Positions 1-7,700 of a DNA stretch of 11,872 bases are shown here, piece by piece; the stretch's first letter is position 1, and every line of letters starts with the position of its first letter. Both the position numbers and the translations under genes were made by a program. The DNA lies in NCBI GenBank assembly GCA_947258635.1, contig CAMYJM010000102.1:1-11872 (forward strand). The letters run 5' to 3'. Under the pieces are notes generated by a model. It was not told the DNA's origin and made no database searches. It saw nothing but the letters and a program-made list of their open reading frames with translations. This DNA is from an uncultured Acidimicrobiaceae bacterium (GTDB lineage: Bacteria; Actinomycetota; Acidimicrobiia; Spongiisociales; UBA5794).

Positions 1-105
1 AAGCTCATGCCCACCTACGAGGAAAGACTCACATGGTCGGCTGGCGATGGACACGGCCTGAGAGTTCACGACCTGGGAGCGCCCCGGGCGCTAGCTAGCC
101 GGCTC
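1..105. other. Left-edge intergenic sequence with a GC-rich hairpin
   Basis: No convincing gene is visible here. Positions 78-92 form a perfect 6-bp stem with a 3-nt loop (AGCGCC-CCG-GGCGCT), followed by the palindromes GCTAGCTAGC (90-99) and AGCCGGCT (97-104). The hairpin lies 14 bp past the stop codon of the minus-strand gene at 106-315 and could help end its transcript, but no T-tract follows. On the minus strand a frame opens with GTG at 69 and runs off the left edge (23 codons), possibly the start of another gene, but it has no good ribosome binding site and is too short to recognise. Confidence 0.35.
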
Positions 106-315
106 TTACTTCAGCGGGATTCGCAGCACCAGCGAATCGTCTTCAACCGACCACGTGGCCCGCCCCACCAGCGAATAGTCGAGAAAGTCGTTCTCCGCCT
201 GCTCGATGAAGGCTTGGCGGCCGGGACCTTCGATGGGGGGCACTCCCCTGTCCTTCACGGCCGCGGCACGCTCCTGGAATCGGGCGATGAGCTTGTCGAC
301 ATCTAGTTGTGCCAC
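106..315 (-). CDS. Small conserved-looking protein of unknown function, 69 aa
   Basis: I do not recognise the family. The chosen start is GTG at 315 because AAGGA lies 5 nt upstream on the minus strand; an in-frame ATG at 342 would add nine residues (starting MRRQ) but would bury this ribosome binding site inside the gene. The 69-residue product has a charged, probably helical N-terminal half (DVDKLIARFQERAAAVKDRG, residues 5-24), a short PPIEGPG turn, a second acidic helix (about 34-47) and a C-terminal stretch that looks like a beta hairpin (RATWSVEDDSLVLRIPLK). There is no signal peptide, membrane segment or cysteine, so a soluble cytoplasmic protein is expected. It is divergent from the ArsA-like ATPase pair with 95 bp between starts, so shared regulation is possible. 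In mycobacteria a different small gene sits next to the equivalent ATPase pair; this sequence does not look like it. Real-gene status rests on the ribosome binding site, plausible composition and context. Confidence 0.65.
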   Translation of the reverse strand: MAQLDVDKLIARFQERAAAVKDRGVPPIEGPGRQAFIEQAENDFLDYSLVGRATWSVEDDSLVLRIPLK

Positions 316-410
316 ATCGGTCCTTTCGGCTTGACGGCGCATCCGCTACTCGAGAGGGCACACGCTACCTCGTGGCGGCCCCGTTGCCGGTCCTCGCTAG
401 CCTCAGTGTG
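316..410. promoter_or_regulatory. Divergent promoter region between the small gene and the ATPase operon
   Basis: These 95 bp must drive two divergent units. For the plus strand, TAGCCT at 398-403 fits the actinobacterial -10 pattern TAnnnT and ends 7 nt before the ATG at 411. That spacing would put transcription start at or next to the start codon and would explain the lack of any Shine-Dalgarno sequence: a leaderless mRNA. For the minus strand, TAGCGT (reverse complement of 362-367) is a possible -10, giving a leader of about 40 nt. No good -35 hexamer is visible for either, so both calls are tentative. Confidence 0.35.
319..324 (-). promoter_or_regulatory. Ribosome binding site fixing the GTG start at 315
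   Basis: On the minus strand the bases read AAAGGA, a good match to the anti-Shine-Dalgarno sequence, with about five bases before GTG (315-313). This is the main reason for preferring the GTG over the upstream ATG at 342. Confidence 0.55.
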
Positions 411-1271
411 ATGCTCGAACAACGGCTGATCATCGTCTCCGGTAAAGGTGGAGTCGGCAAGTCGGCGCTGTCGGTCGCCCTGGCTCTGCGCGCCCAGCGC
501 ACCGGCAAGCGGGTCCTCATCTGCGCGATGACAGATCAGGTCGGGGTGGCCCTTCACCTTGGAGCCGACCGCCTCGGCTATGAGCCGGCGACGTTCCACG
601 GCGGTATCCAGGCAATGGCGATCGATCGGGCCGAAGCTCTCGACGAATACATCAAGATCCAGCTGCGGATGCCTGCGGCGGCTCCCACGAGGGCGCTGAG
701 TCGCGCGATGCAGGTTCTGGCCGACACTGCACCCGGGATCCGCGAGGTCATCACCATCGGCAAGCCGATATTCGATGTCTGGCAGGGCCATCACGACCTG
801 GTCGTAGTCGATGCCCCTCCTCTCGGTCAGCTGATGTCTTACCTGCGCGCTCCCGCCGTGGTCGCCGATCTCGTCCCGACGGGCGCCGTCAGGGATCAAG
901 CCCGTCGCATGGCCACCATGCTCGTCGACCCCGCCCAGTCGCTGCTGGTGCTCATAACAACCCCCGAAGAGCTGCCTGCGCTCGAAACCGCCGAGACGCT
1001 CGATGAACTGGAGTCGGATCGGTTGGTCACTCTTGGAGCGGTGATCGCCAATAGGGTGCTGCCGGCGCTGGATCTGCCGCCCGAACGGCTCGGGACGCTA
1101 CCCGACCGACCCGCATCTGAGGCGGCGGCCCACCACCTCGGACTGCTCGAGCTCCAGGAGTCGGCCCTGTCAATCTTGCCCATCGACATCCGTCTCCCGT
1201 ACCTGTTCGGGATTCACACCCCAACCGAGGTGTCGGCCCAGCTGGCCGACGCGTGGGATGACGCGCTGTGA
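411..1271 (+). CDS. ArsA/Get3-like ATPase, first subunit (Rv3679-type)
   Basis: This is a SIMIBI-class P-loop ATPase of the ArsA/Get3 group, 286 aa from the ATG at 411. The nearest relative I recall is mycobacterial Rv3679, which works with Rv3680 as a Get3-like pair. Residues 11-18 are GKGGVGKS, a deviant Walker A including the signature lysine at position 12 that in this class reaches across the dimer. Walker B is VVVDAPP (131-137). An APGIREVITIGK stretch (108-118) matches the Rv3679 type, and VIANR (211-215) is the expected base-contacting motif. The Get3 CxxC zinc motif is absent and no membrane segment is seen, so it is cytosolic. An in-frame extension to ATG 309 is rejected: it adds 34 atypical residues and overlaps the divergent gene's start. 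The stop overlaps the GTG of the next gene, so the two are translationally coupled. 'Arsenite pump ATPase' labels would mislead, since no arsB or other ars gene is nearby. Confidence 0.88.
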   Translation: MLEQRLIIVSGKGGVGKSALSVALALRAQRTGKRVLICAMTDQVGVALHLGADRLGYEPATFHGGIQAMAIDRAEALDEYIKIQLRMPAAAPTRALSRAMQVLADTAPGIREVITIGKPIFDVWQGHHDLVVVDAPPLGQLMSYLRAPAVVADLVPTGAVRDQARRMATMLVDPAQSLLVLITTPEELPALETAETLDELESDRLVTLGAVIANRVLPALDLPPERLGTLPDRPASEAAAHHLGLLELQESALSILPIDIRLPYLFGIHTPTEVSAQLADAWDDAL

Positions 1272-2329
1272 ATCGGCCGGCGATCCTCATCGTGACCGGC
1301 GCAGGCGGAGTAGGCAAGACCACGCTCTCCGCGGGCATCGCGGCTGTCATCGCCCGACGGGCGGCGCGCACCCTGGTGATAACCGTCGATCCGGCGCGCC
1401 GGCTCGCCGACGCGCTGGGAATCGCGATGCTCGACGGGACGACCAATCGCCCTACTCCCGTCCCGGGTGCCGGGCCCCTCGATGCTGTGATGCTCGATGT
1501 CACGGCGTCATGGGAGGCCATCACCCGGCGCCACGCCAAGCCGGAAGTTGCCGACCGGCTCGCGGACAACCCCTACTTCCGCGCCGTGGCCGACCGCTTC
1601 CCGGCAGCCCAGGCCTACGCCGCCGGCGAGCAAGTGGCCGAGTTCGCTCAGAGCGGCAATTGGGACGTGCTCGTCGTCGACACCCCGCCGGCTGAAGGCG
1701 GCATCGACTTCTTCATGGCGCCACGACGGATGCGGGACCTGGTCGGCGGTCGCCTACTGCGGTGGCTGACGGGTGCCCGCCTCCCCGGCCGGCGCATCTT
1801 CTACCGCACGGCGGCCCGCCCGATGCTGCGGCTCGCCGACACGCTGTTGGGAAGCGCGCTTCTCGAGGAGATTGCCGACTTCCTGCTCGATCTCCGCGCC
1901 CTCTACGACGGGCTGGCCGCTCGCGCCGCGGCCATCGATCGTCTCCTCGTCCAGGCAAAGGTGCTGGTGGCTACCACCGACTCCCCCGGCGCGATGCGCG
2001 AAGCGAGCCGTTTCTTCTCGAGCCTGCCAGAGATCAATGCCTCACCCGATGCCCTCATCTTCAATAGGAGCCTCCCCGACACGTGGATCACAGCGCGCGG
2101 GCCCAAGGGCGCCGGGGTCGAGGACGCGGCGCTGCGCGAGAACATGGAGCGATGGAGCCTCGAAGCAAGACGCAATCGAGATGCCCGCCTCGAGATGGCC
2201 GCCCGGCTTGCGGTCCCTATGGCGACGGTCCCCTGGCTGCGTCATCCGCCAATTGACATTGCCGGCCTGGCCGACCTCATCGACCGCGCCGCCGGCCTCA
2301 CGGCCATCCTCGAAACGGTGACGGCCTAG
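1268..2329 (+). CDS. ArsA/Get3-like ATPase, second subunit (Rv3680-type)
   Basis: This 353-aa partner of the preceding ATPase starts at GTG 1268, inside the 4-base GTGA overlap with the upstream stop. The P-loop is GAGGVGKT (11-18): the signature lysine of the deviant Walker A is replaced by alanine at position 12, as I recall for mycobacterial Rv3680. DPARRLADALG (41-51), VVVDTPP (136-141, after NWD) and the switch-like REASRFF (244-250) also match that type, and FNRS (265-268) is the base-binding asparagine. There are no cysteines, hence no Get3-type zinc site. An Arg-rich stretch at 153-188 sits where client-binding helices occur in this superfamily. Because only the first subunit keeps the signature lysine, an asymmetric heterodimer is the likely unit. 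In mycobacteria the pair has been linked to stress and metabolic phenotypes; the client or substrate here is unknown. Confidence 0.87.
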   Translation: MNRPAILIVTGAGGVGKTTLSAGIAAVIARRAARTLVITVDPARRLADALGIAMLDGTTNRPTPVPGAGPLDAVMLDVTASWEAITRRHAKPEVADRLADNPYFRAVADRFPAAQAYAAGEQVAEFAQSGNWDVLVVDTPPAEGGIDFFMAPRRMRDLVGGRLLRWLTGARLPGRRIFYRTAARPMLRLADTLLGSALLEEIADFLLDLRALYDGLAARAAAIDRLLVQAKVLVATTDSPGAMREASRFFSSLPEINASPDALIFNRSLPDTWITARGPKGAGVEDAALRENMERWSLEARRNRDARLEMAARLAVPMATVPWLRHPPIDIAGLADLIDRAAGLTAILETVTA

Positions 2330-2333
2330 GGCT

Positions 2334-2382
2334 CCGGGCAATGCGTTGCGCAGCAATGGTCCCCGGCTCGGGGATTGCCCCG
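2334..2382 (+). other. Multi-branched inverted-repeat structure after the ATPase operon
   Basis: Five bases after the stop at 2329, GGGCAAT (2336-2342) pairs with ATTGCCC (2374-2380). Enclosed are two hairpins: TTGC-GCA-GCAA (2346-2356) and CCCCG-GCT-CGGGG (2361-2373), making a compact three-way junction. A competing hairpin, CGGGG-ATTG-CCCCG (2369-2382), would exclude both the outer stem and the second hairpin. No T-tract follows, so a classical intrinsic terminator is not supported. It could be a transcript 3'-end structure for the ATPase operon, a leader element for the next gene, or a dispersed repeat. Confidence 0.4.
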
Positions 2383-2422
2383 CGAAGTCGTCAATCGGCC
2401 GCAATCGCGACCGATAATGAAC

Positions 2423-2428
2423 TAGCGT
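2423..2428 (+). promoter_or_regulatory. Possible -10 element for the GGDEF-EAL gene
   Basis: TAGCGT fits the TAnnnT pattern and lies 22 nt before the GTG start at 2451; GATAAT at 2413-2418 is an alternative. No clear -35 is visible. AAGG at 2440-2443 is a weak ribosome binding site, 7 nt before GTG. Confidence 0.25.
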
Positions 2429-2450
2429 TCGCAATCATCAAGGCCTCACT

Positions 2451-4286
2451 GTGGAATCGAAGACGCCGAAGAGGTTCTGGGTGCAGCATGCGCATTTGAC
2501 CGTGGGATTCCTTGTCGTCATCGCAGCGGCGACTGCCCTCGCCGTTCTTCAAATGCGCAGCACCGACATCCGGCAGCAGGCCGACACGGCAGTATTCCTG
2601 GCCGATGATGTCGGCGCGGCGATTGCAGACAGAGCGGCACCTGCGGCCATGGTCGCTCTTCATCAGAAAATGCTCGGCGCCATCGACGCCACGGCAGCTT
2701 CGCCGCGTGTCGCGCGCACTCAAGCCCGCCTCGAGAGCCTCGGATTACTGGCGATCGGGGGTGACCCGGAGGCGCGGGCCGGCTACGCGGCAGCTCTGCG
2801 CGAGGTATCCCGTGCTATCGGGGAGGACGCCTCCGCCACCGGGATCCGAATTCAGCAGACCCAGATGGGGATAGTCGCCGGGGCGGCGATCGTGCTGATT
2901 CTGCTGATACGCAGCGTCGCTGCCAAGCAGCAGGCCAGTCCCCGGCCACGCCGGACGCACTCGGTCCAACCGATCACGATCGATCCGCTGACGAGGCTTG
3001 GCCCCATCGATGCCGTCCGGGAACGTCTGCAAGAGCTGCTCGACGGCGCCGGACCGGCCGCAGGGTTCGTAGGTTTGGTGGTCGTCGGCATTCAGCCGGA
3101 GCACGAGCACTTCCTGCCGCTGACGAGGGCCCAGCTCGACGCGACGCTCGTGGAGACCTCGCGCCGTCTGCGCTCGGCGGTACGTGCCACCGATGTGGTG
3201 GCCCGGCTGGCCCGTGATGAGTTGGCAGTCGTCATGGCGCCATCACCGCGCGTCGAGGACCCGGGCCGCGTCGCCGGCAAGCTCCTCGGGGCCCTCGACG
3301 TGCCCACGGAAGCACTCGGCGCCGTGATTCGCCCCAATCCACGCGTCGGTGTAGCGATTGCGCCGCTGGACGCGGTAACTCCCGACGGGCTGATACAGCG
3401 TGCCCGGCTTGCCAGGCGAGCAGCCGGCGCCTCACCGGCCGCGATGTATCGGGCCTACGACGAGGAAGTCGCCGCGGCCGAGATTGGGAGCGTGCAGCTC
3501 CTGGCAGACCTGAGCGACGCCCTGGCGGCCGATGACGGGCAACTGTGGGTGGCCTACCAGCCCAAGATCGACCTGCGCCGTGAAACCGTGGCCGGCTTCG
3601 AGGCGCTGGCGCGATGGGATCACCCACGCCTTGGCAGTATCTCCCCGGCCCGCTTCGTCCGTGCCGCCGAGCAGAGCGACCTGATATTCGCACTGGGCGC
3701 TTGGGTCTTCGACGTCGTGTGCGCCCAGTTGGCGACGTGGGCGACCAACCTGGAGCAGGTGGTACCCGTTTCCGTAAACGTTTCCGGCCGCCAACTCGAG
3801 CGCGGCGGGCTCGCGGCGCTCGTTGCTGACACGCTGGCGAGGCATGAAGTTCCCCCTGAGCTGCTGGAGCTCGAGCTGACTGAAGGGATCCTCCTCGATG
3901 AGCGGCCCGACCTGATGGCCACGATGGAGCAGGTGAGCCGGCTCGGAGTCAAGATCGCCGTCGACGACTTCAACACGGGCCACTCCGCGATCAGCTACTT
4001 GAAACGATTCCCCATCGAGGTGCTCAAGATCGATCGAACGTTCATCCGCCAGATCGACGACCAGCGCGGCGACCAGGCCACCTCGACGGCGATCATCGAT
4101 ACGGCGCACTCGATGTCGCTTCGCGTCGTAGCCGAAGGGGTGGAGACTCCCGAACAACTCGACGTGCTGCGCGCCCTCGGGTGCGATGCGGCTCAGGGCT
4201 TCTATCTCGCCCACCCCACCTCCTCCGCCGAGCGCGTTGCGGAGAGAACGAGATGCCGGGACCGGCCTAGCCGACATCCCAGGTGA
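2451..4286 (+). CDS. Membrane-anchored GGDEF-EAL protein, probable c-di-GMP phosphodiesterase
   Basis: This 611-aa protein starts at GTG 2451. A transmembrane helix (about 16-34) and a second one (about 139-154) flank roughly 100 residues of Ala-rich helical sequence, expected outside the membrane as a sensor. A GGDEF domain (about 178-335) begins with DPLTRLG, but the signature is ARDEL (254-258) instead of GGDEF, so cyclase activity is unlikely. The upstream RxxD inhibitory-site pattern (R245, D248) is kept at the normal spacing of five residues. The EAL domain (about 350-592) has EAL at 384-386, N443 in SVNVSG, E475 in ELTE, the DD pair 505-506 in DDFNTG, K526 in LKIDR, AEGVE (561-565) and AQGF (Q582). 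These are the metal and substrate residues of active EAL phosphodiesterases, so c-di-GMP hydrolysis to pGpG is likely, with the GGDEF perhaps sensing GTP or c-di-GMP. The last 20 bases overlap the convergent GNAT gene, and the tail after residue 592 is Arg-rich and probably unstructured. Confidence 0.9.
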   Translation: MESKTPKRFWVQHAHLTVGFLVVIAAATALAVLQMRSTDIRQQADTAVFLADDVGAAIADRAAPAAMVALHQKMLGAIDATAASPRVARTQARLESLGLLAIGGDPEARAGYAAALREVSRAIGEDASATGIRIQQTQMGIVAGAAIVLILLIRSVAAKQQASPRPRRTHSVQPITIDPLTRLGPIDAVRERLQELLDGAGPAAGFVGLVVVGIQPEHEHFLPLTRAQLDATLVETSRRLRSAVRATDVVARLARDELAVVMAPSPRVEDPGRVAGKLLGALDVPTEALGAVIRPNPRVGVAIAPLDAVTPDGLIQRARLARRAAGASPAAMYRAYDEEVAAAEIGSVQLLADLSDALAADDGQLWVAYQPKIDLRRETVAGFEALARWDHPRLGSISPARFVRAAEQSDLIFALGAWVFDVVCAQLATWATNLEQVVPVSVNVSGRQLERGGLAALVADTLARHEVPPELLELELTEGILLDERPDLMATMEQVSRLGVKIAVDDFNTGHSAISYLKRFPIEVLKIDRTFIRQIDDQRGDQATSTAIIDTAHSMSLRVVAEGVETPEQLDVLRALGCDAAQGFYLAHPTSSAERVAERTRCRDRPSRHPR

Positions 4287-4686
4287 ACATGAGCTGCCGT
4301 GACCGTTCGGCGCCGGTTGCCGTGTAGAGCGCCGCGGCCGCGTCGTTGTCGGGATCGGTGAGAACCCACACCTCGAAGTGATCGCGTGCTTCAGCCTCGG
4401 CCCGCAGCCGATCGAGCAACGCCCGACCGTGACCTCGTCCCCGAGCTTCGCCGTCGACTTCTATCTCGTAGAGAAGCATTGCGCGGCGGCCTTCCGGCCG
4501 GATCAACTCGAAGGCGCAGAGCCAACCCACCAATCCACCGTCATCCTCGGCGACGAGAAGGAGCGTTCTCGGATCGCGAAGGAACTCCCGGGGATCTATC
4601 GTCTCGTAGCCCTTGAAGCGATGCAACAACTCCCGCACTGTGCCTTCGTCCCCCGCCGCCAACAACCTGACAACCATGGGACCCAT
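4267..4686 (-). CDS. GNAT-family N-acetyltransferase
   Basis: A single-domain GNAT of 139 aa, near the minimum size of the fold. Motif A, which holds the acetyl-CoA pyrophosphate, is RGRGHG (82-87) after the beta strand AMLLYEIEVD (69-78). Motif B follows as DNDAAAALYTATGAE (113-127). The overall pattern, including the YEIEV strand, the WVLTDPDND segment and a C-terminal MFTWDV strand, recalls the AAC(3)-I branch, but that is a fold-level resemblance and the acceptor cannot be predicted. The start is uncertain: ATG 4686 and ATG 4677 (giving MVVRLLA, a typical GNAT beginning) are both possible, and neither has a strong ribosome binding site. It lies 62 bp downstream of dnaE on the same strand, so it may be expressed from that transcript. 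Its 3' end overlaps the GGDEF-EAL gene by 20 bp in convergent orientation. Confidence 0.82.
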   Translation of the reverse strand: MGPMVVRLLAAGDEGTVRELLHRFKGYETIDPREFLRDPRTLLLVAEDDGGLVGWLCAFELIRPEGRRAMLLYEIEVDGEARGRGHGRALLDRLRAEAEARDHFEVWVLTDPDNDAAAALYTATGAERSRQLMFTWDVG

Positions 4687-4703
4687 TCAACCCGAATGCC
4701 GCC

Positions 4704-4728
4704 GATCACGAGAGGAATCGAGGTGATC
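4704..4728 (-). other. Weak inverted repeat between dnaE and GNAT
   Basis: GATCAC (4704-4709) and GTGATC (4723-4728) form a 6-bp stem with a 13-nt loop, and GGGGAACCCC (4740-4749) is a small palindrome overlapping the dnaE stop. Neither is followed by a T-tract on the minus strand. They may slow transcription or stabilise the dnaE mRNA end, but chance is possible in such GC-rich DNA. Confidence 0.2.
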
Positions 4729-4748
4729 CCGCCGGCCCCGGGGAACCC

Positions 4749-7700
4749 CTAACCGACGGCGCTCGGGCCCAGGAGCTCGCGGAGCTCGGCGAACAGAGCC
4801 GAACGCGGCTCCACCCGATGCTCGTCGCCGAGGCGGATCACCTTCTCGGTACCGGACGAGACCATGTGAAGGTATACCGGCGCCGTGCCCGGGTGATTGG
4901 AGATGACGCCGCGCAGCCTATCGACCATGTTCTTGGAGAGCCGGCCGGCCGGAACCCGGAGGCGAACCAGGTCCTCCTCGGATAGCTCGGGCTCACGGAT
5001 CTCAGAGGCGATGAACTTCACTTCGTCGCCGCGGTGATCAACGCGCCCGGTCACGACCACCACGGCATCCTCGCGGACGAAGGGTCCGTACTCGGCGACC
5101 GTGCGAGGAAAGGCGACAACCTCACACGATCCCTGGAGATCCTCGAGGACGAAGAACAGCATGGGGTCGCCGCCGCGCGTGTACCGGCGGGTGATTCCCG
5201 AGATGATCCCGCCGATGGTGGCGTGCGACTTGTCTTCCGCCTCCCACAGGCCGGGAAGTGTGCTCGTGCACATCATGCTGAGCGCCTTCTCGATCCCGAA
5301 CAGGGGGTGATCGGAGACGTACAGACCGAGCATCTCCTTTTCGAAGGCCAGTCGCTTGCGTTTGTCCCAGGCATGGTCGGGAATCTCGACTGCGATCTCT
5401 TCCACTGCCGATCCGGCGCCGCCGAACAGGCTGAACTGTCCCATCTCTTCGGCCCTTCGCCGCGCCACGGTTGCGTCGAGCATGTCGAGGTAGCGCTCGA
5501 TCAGACCGCGCCTGGTGTGGCCGAGCGAGTCGAAACCACCGGCTTTGACCAGCGAGTCGATGGTTCGCTTGTTCAACACGTTGAGGTCGACCCTGTCGAT
5601 GAAGTCTTGTAAGCTGGTGAACGGCCCGTTCTTGACGCGCTCGGCGATGATCAGCTCGACGACGCCTTCGCCGACGTTGCGCACCGCCGAGAGCCCGAAC
5701 GTGATCTCGCCGTCGATGGCGGCGAAGTCGAGCTCTGATCGATTCACATCGGGCACGAGCACTCGCAACCCCATAGAACGGCATTCGTGGAGATACAACG
5801 CGGTGCGGTCTTTGTCCTTCTTGGAAGCCGTCAGGAGCGCGGCCATGTATTCGGCCGGATGGTGCCGCTTCAACCAGGCCGTTTGGTATGCGACCAAGGC
5901 ATATGCCGCCGAATGGCTGCGGTTGAAGCCGTAGCCGGCGAAGTGCTCGATGAAGCTGAATATCTCGCGGCCCAGCTCCTCCGGGTGGCTCTGGCCGACA
6001 CAGCCGGCCACGAACAGCTCCTCTTGTTCCCGCATGACGCTCGGGATCTTCTTCCCCATGGCTTTGCGGAGCACATCGGCTTCCGCCATGGTGAAGCCGG
6101 CCATCTCGCGGGCCACCTGCATGACCTGCTCCTGATAGACCATGATCCCGAACGAGCTTCTGAGAAGCGGCTCGAGATTCGGATGGAGATAGGTGACCGC
6201 CGAACGACCGTTCTTGCGGTCGGCGTACTCGGTGTGCATACCGGCACCGAGCGGCCCCGGCCGGTAGAGCGCGTTGAGAGCAATGAGATGCTCGAATTCC
6301 TCGGGCTTCAGGTTGCGCATCAGCGCCCGCATCGGGCCACCTTCGAACTGGAACACGCCCATGGAGTCACCGGCCTGCAGCATCTCGTAGACGCCGGGGT
6401 CGTCGAGCGGCAGGGCGTCGATATCGACCCGCTCGCCGGTATTGCGCGCGATCAGCTCGATTGCCCGTTCGATGGTCGCCAGGTTGCGGAGTCCGAGGAA
6501 ATCCATCTTGAGCAGCCCGAGCTGCTCTACGGCATGCATTTCGTACTGGGTGACCACCTCGGCATCATCACCCTTACGCTGCAGAGGCACGATCTCGCTG
6601 AGCGGCACCGGAGAGATGACCACCGCGGCCGCATGAATCGAATCCTGGCGGCGCAGGCCCTCGAGTCCCCGCGCAGTGTCGACGACCTCGCGGACCGCAT
6701 CGTCGGCTGCATACAGCTCGCGCAAACCGGCCGCCCCGACGTACCAATCCTTGACATCCGCCTCGGCCTCGACGGGTGGCGGCTCGAGGCACTGGGTGAG
6801 CGTAGCCTCCCGCCCCAGGATGGCCGGCGGCATCAGCTTGGCGATCTTGTCTCCAAGGCCGTACGGCTGGCCGAGCACACGGGCCGAGTCGCGAATCGCC
6901 TGGCGCCCCTTGATCGTGCTGAACGTGATGATCTGGGCCACATGGTCGCTGCCGTAGCGTTCGGCGCAGTACTTGATGACGTCGCCGCGATACCGCTCGT
7001 CGAAATCCATGTCGATGTCCGGCATCTGGCGGCGGCCCGGATTCAAGAAGCGTTCGAAGATGAGGCCGAACTCAATGGGATCGAGCTTGGTGATGCCGAG
7101 GCAGTAGGCAATGATCGACCCGGCGGCACTCCCCCGGCCGGGCCCAGTGCGGATCCCGCGTTCGGTCGCATATCTGATCAGGTCCCAGACGATGAGGAAG
7201 TACGCATCGAAGCCCATGTCCCCGACGACCCGCAGCTCGTAGTCGATACGCTCGACAACCAGGTCGGGCAGGGCATCGCCGTAGCGCGACTTGGCCCCCT
7301 CCATCACCAAGTACCGCAGATAGCTGGCCTCGTCGTGGTCGGCCGGCACCGGAAACTGGGGCAGGAGGTTCTGGTCGAACTCGAGCTCGACGTTGGCCCG
7401 CTCCGCGATCAATAGGGTGTTGTCGCAAGCCCCGGGGAATTGATCCGCCGGAAAGAGCTGGCGCATCTGGCGCGCCGACTTCACATAGAACTCCTGTGAC
7501 TGGAATCTGAAGCGCTCGACGTCGCTCTTGTTGGCTCCGGTCTGGATACACAGCAGCACGTCGTGGGCGTCTGCTTCGTCCGCGTATGTGTAATGGGTGT
7601 CGTTGGTCGCCAGTAGCGGCGCCTCGACCTGGCGGGCTATCGCCAACAGATCTTCCATGATGGCCGCCTGGGCGGGAATGCCGTGGTTGTGCAGTTCGAT

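Noticed and set aside
7..306. 99-codon plus-strand frame at the left edge
   Set aside because: Mostly antisense to the 69-residue gene, which has the better start signal and composition.
309..410. Upstream extension of the first ATPase to ATG 309
   Set aside because: Adds 34 residues of no ATPase character, overlaps the start of the divergent gene and lacks a ribosome binding site; the family fold begins at MLEQRLIIVSGKGG.
411..2329. Arsenite efflux system
   Set aside because: Both ATPases match the Rv3679/Rv3680 type; no arsB, arsD or arsR is present and the metal-binding cysteines of ArsA are missing.
5787..7415. 542-codon plus-strand frame
   Set aside because: Antisense to the conserved polymerase core of dnaE; open frames of this length are common opposite high-GC genes. 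The translation shows no recognisable motif.
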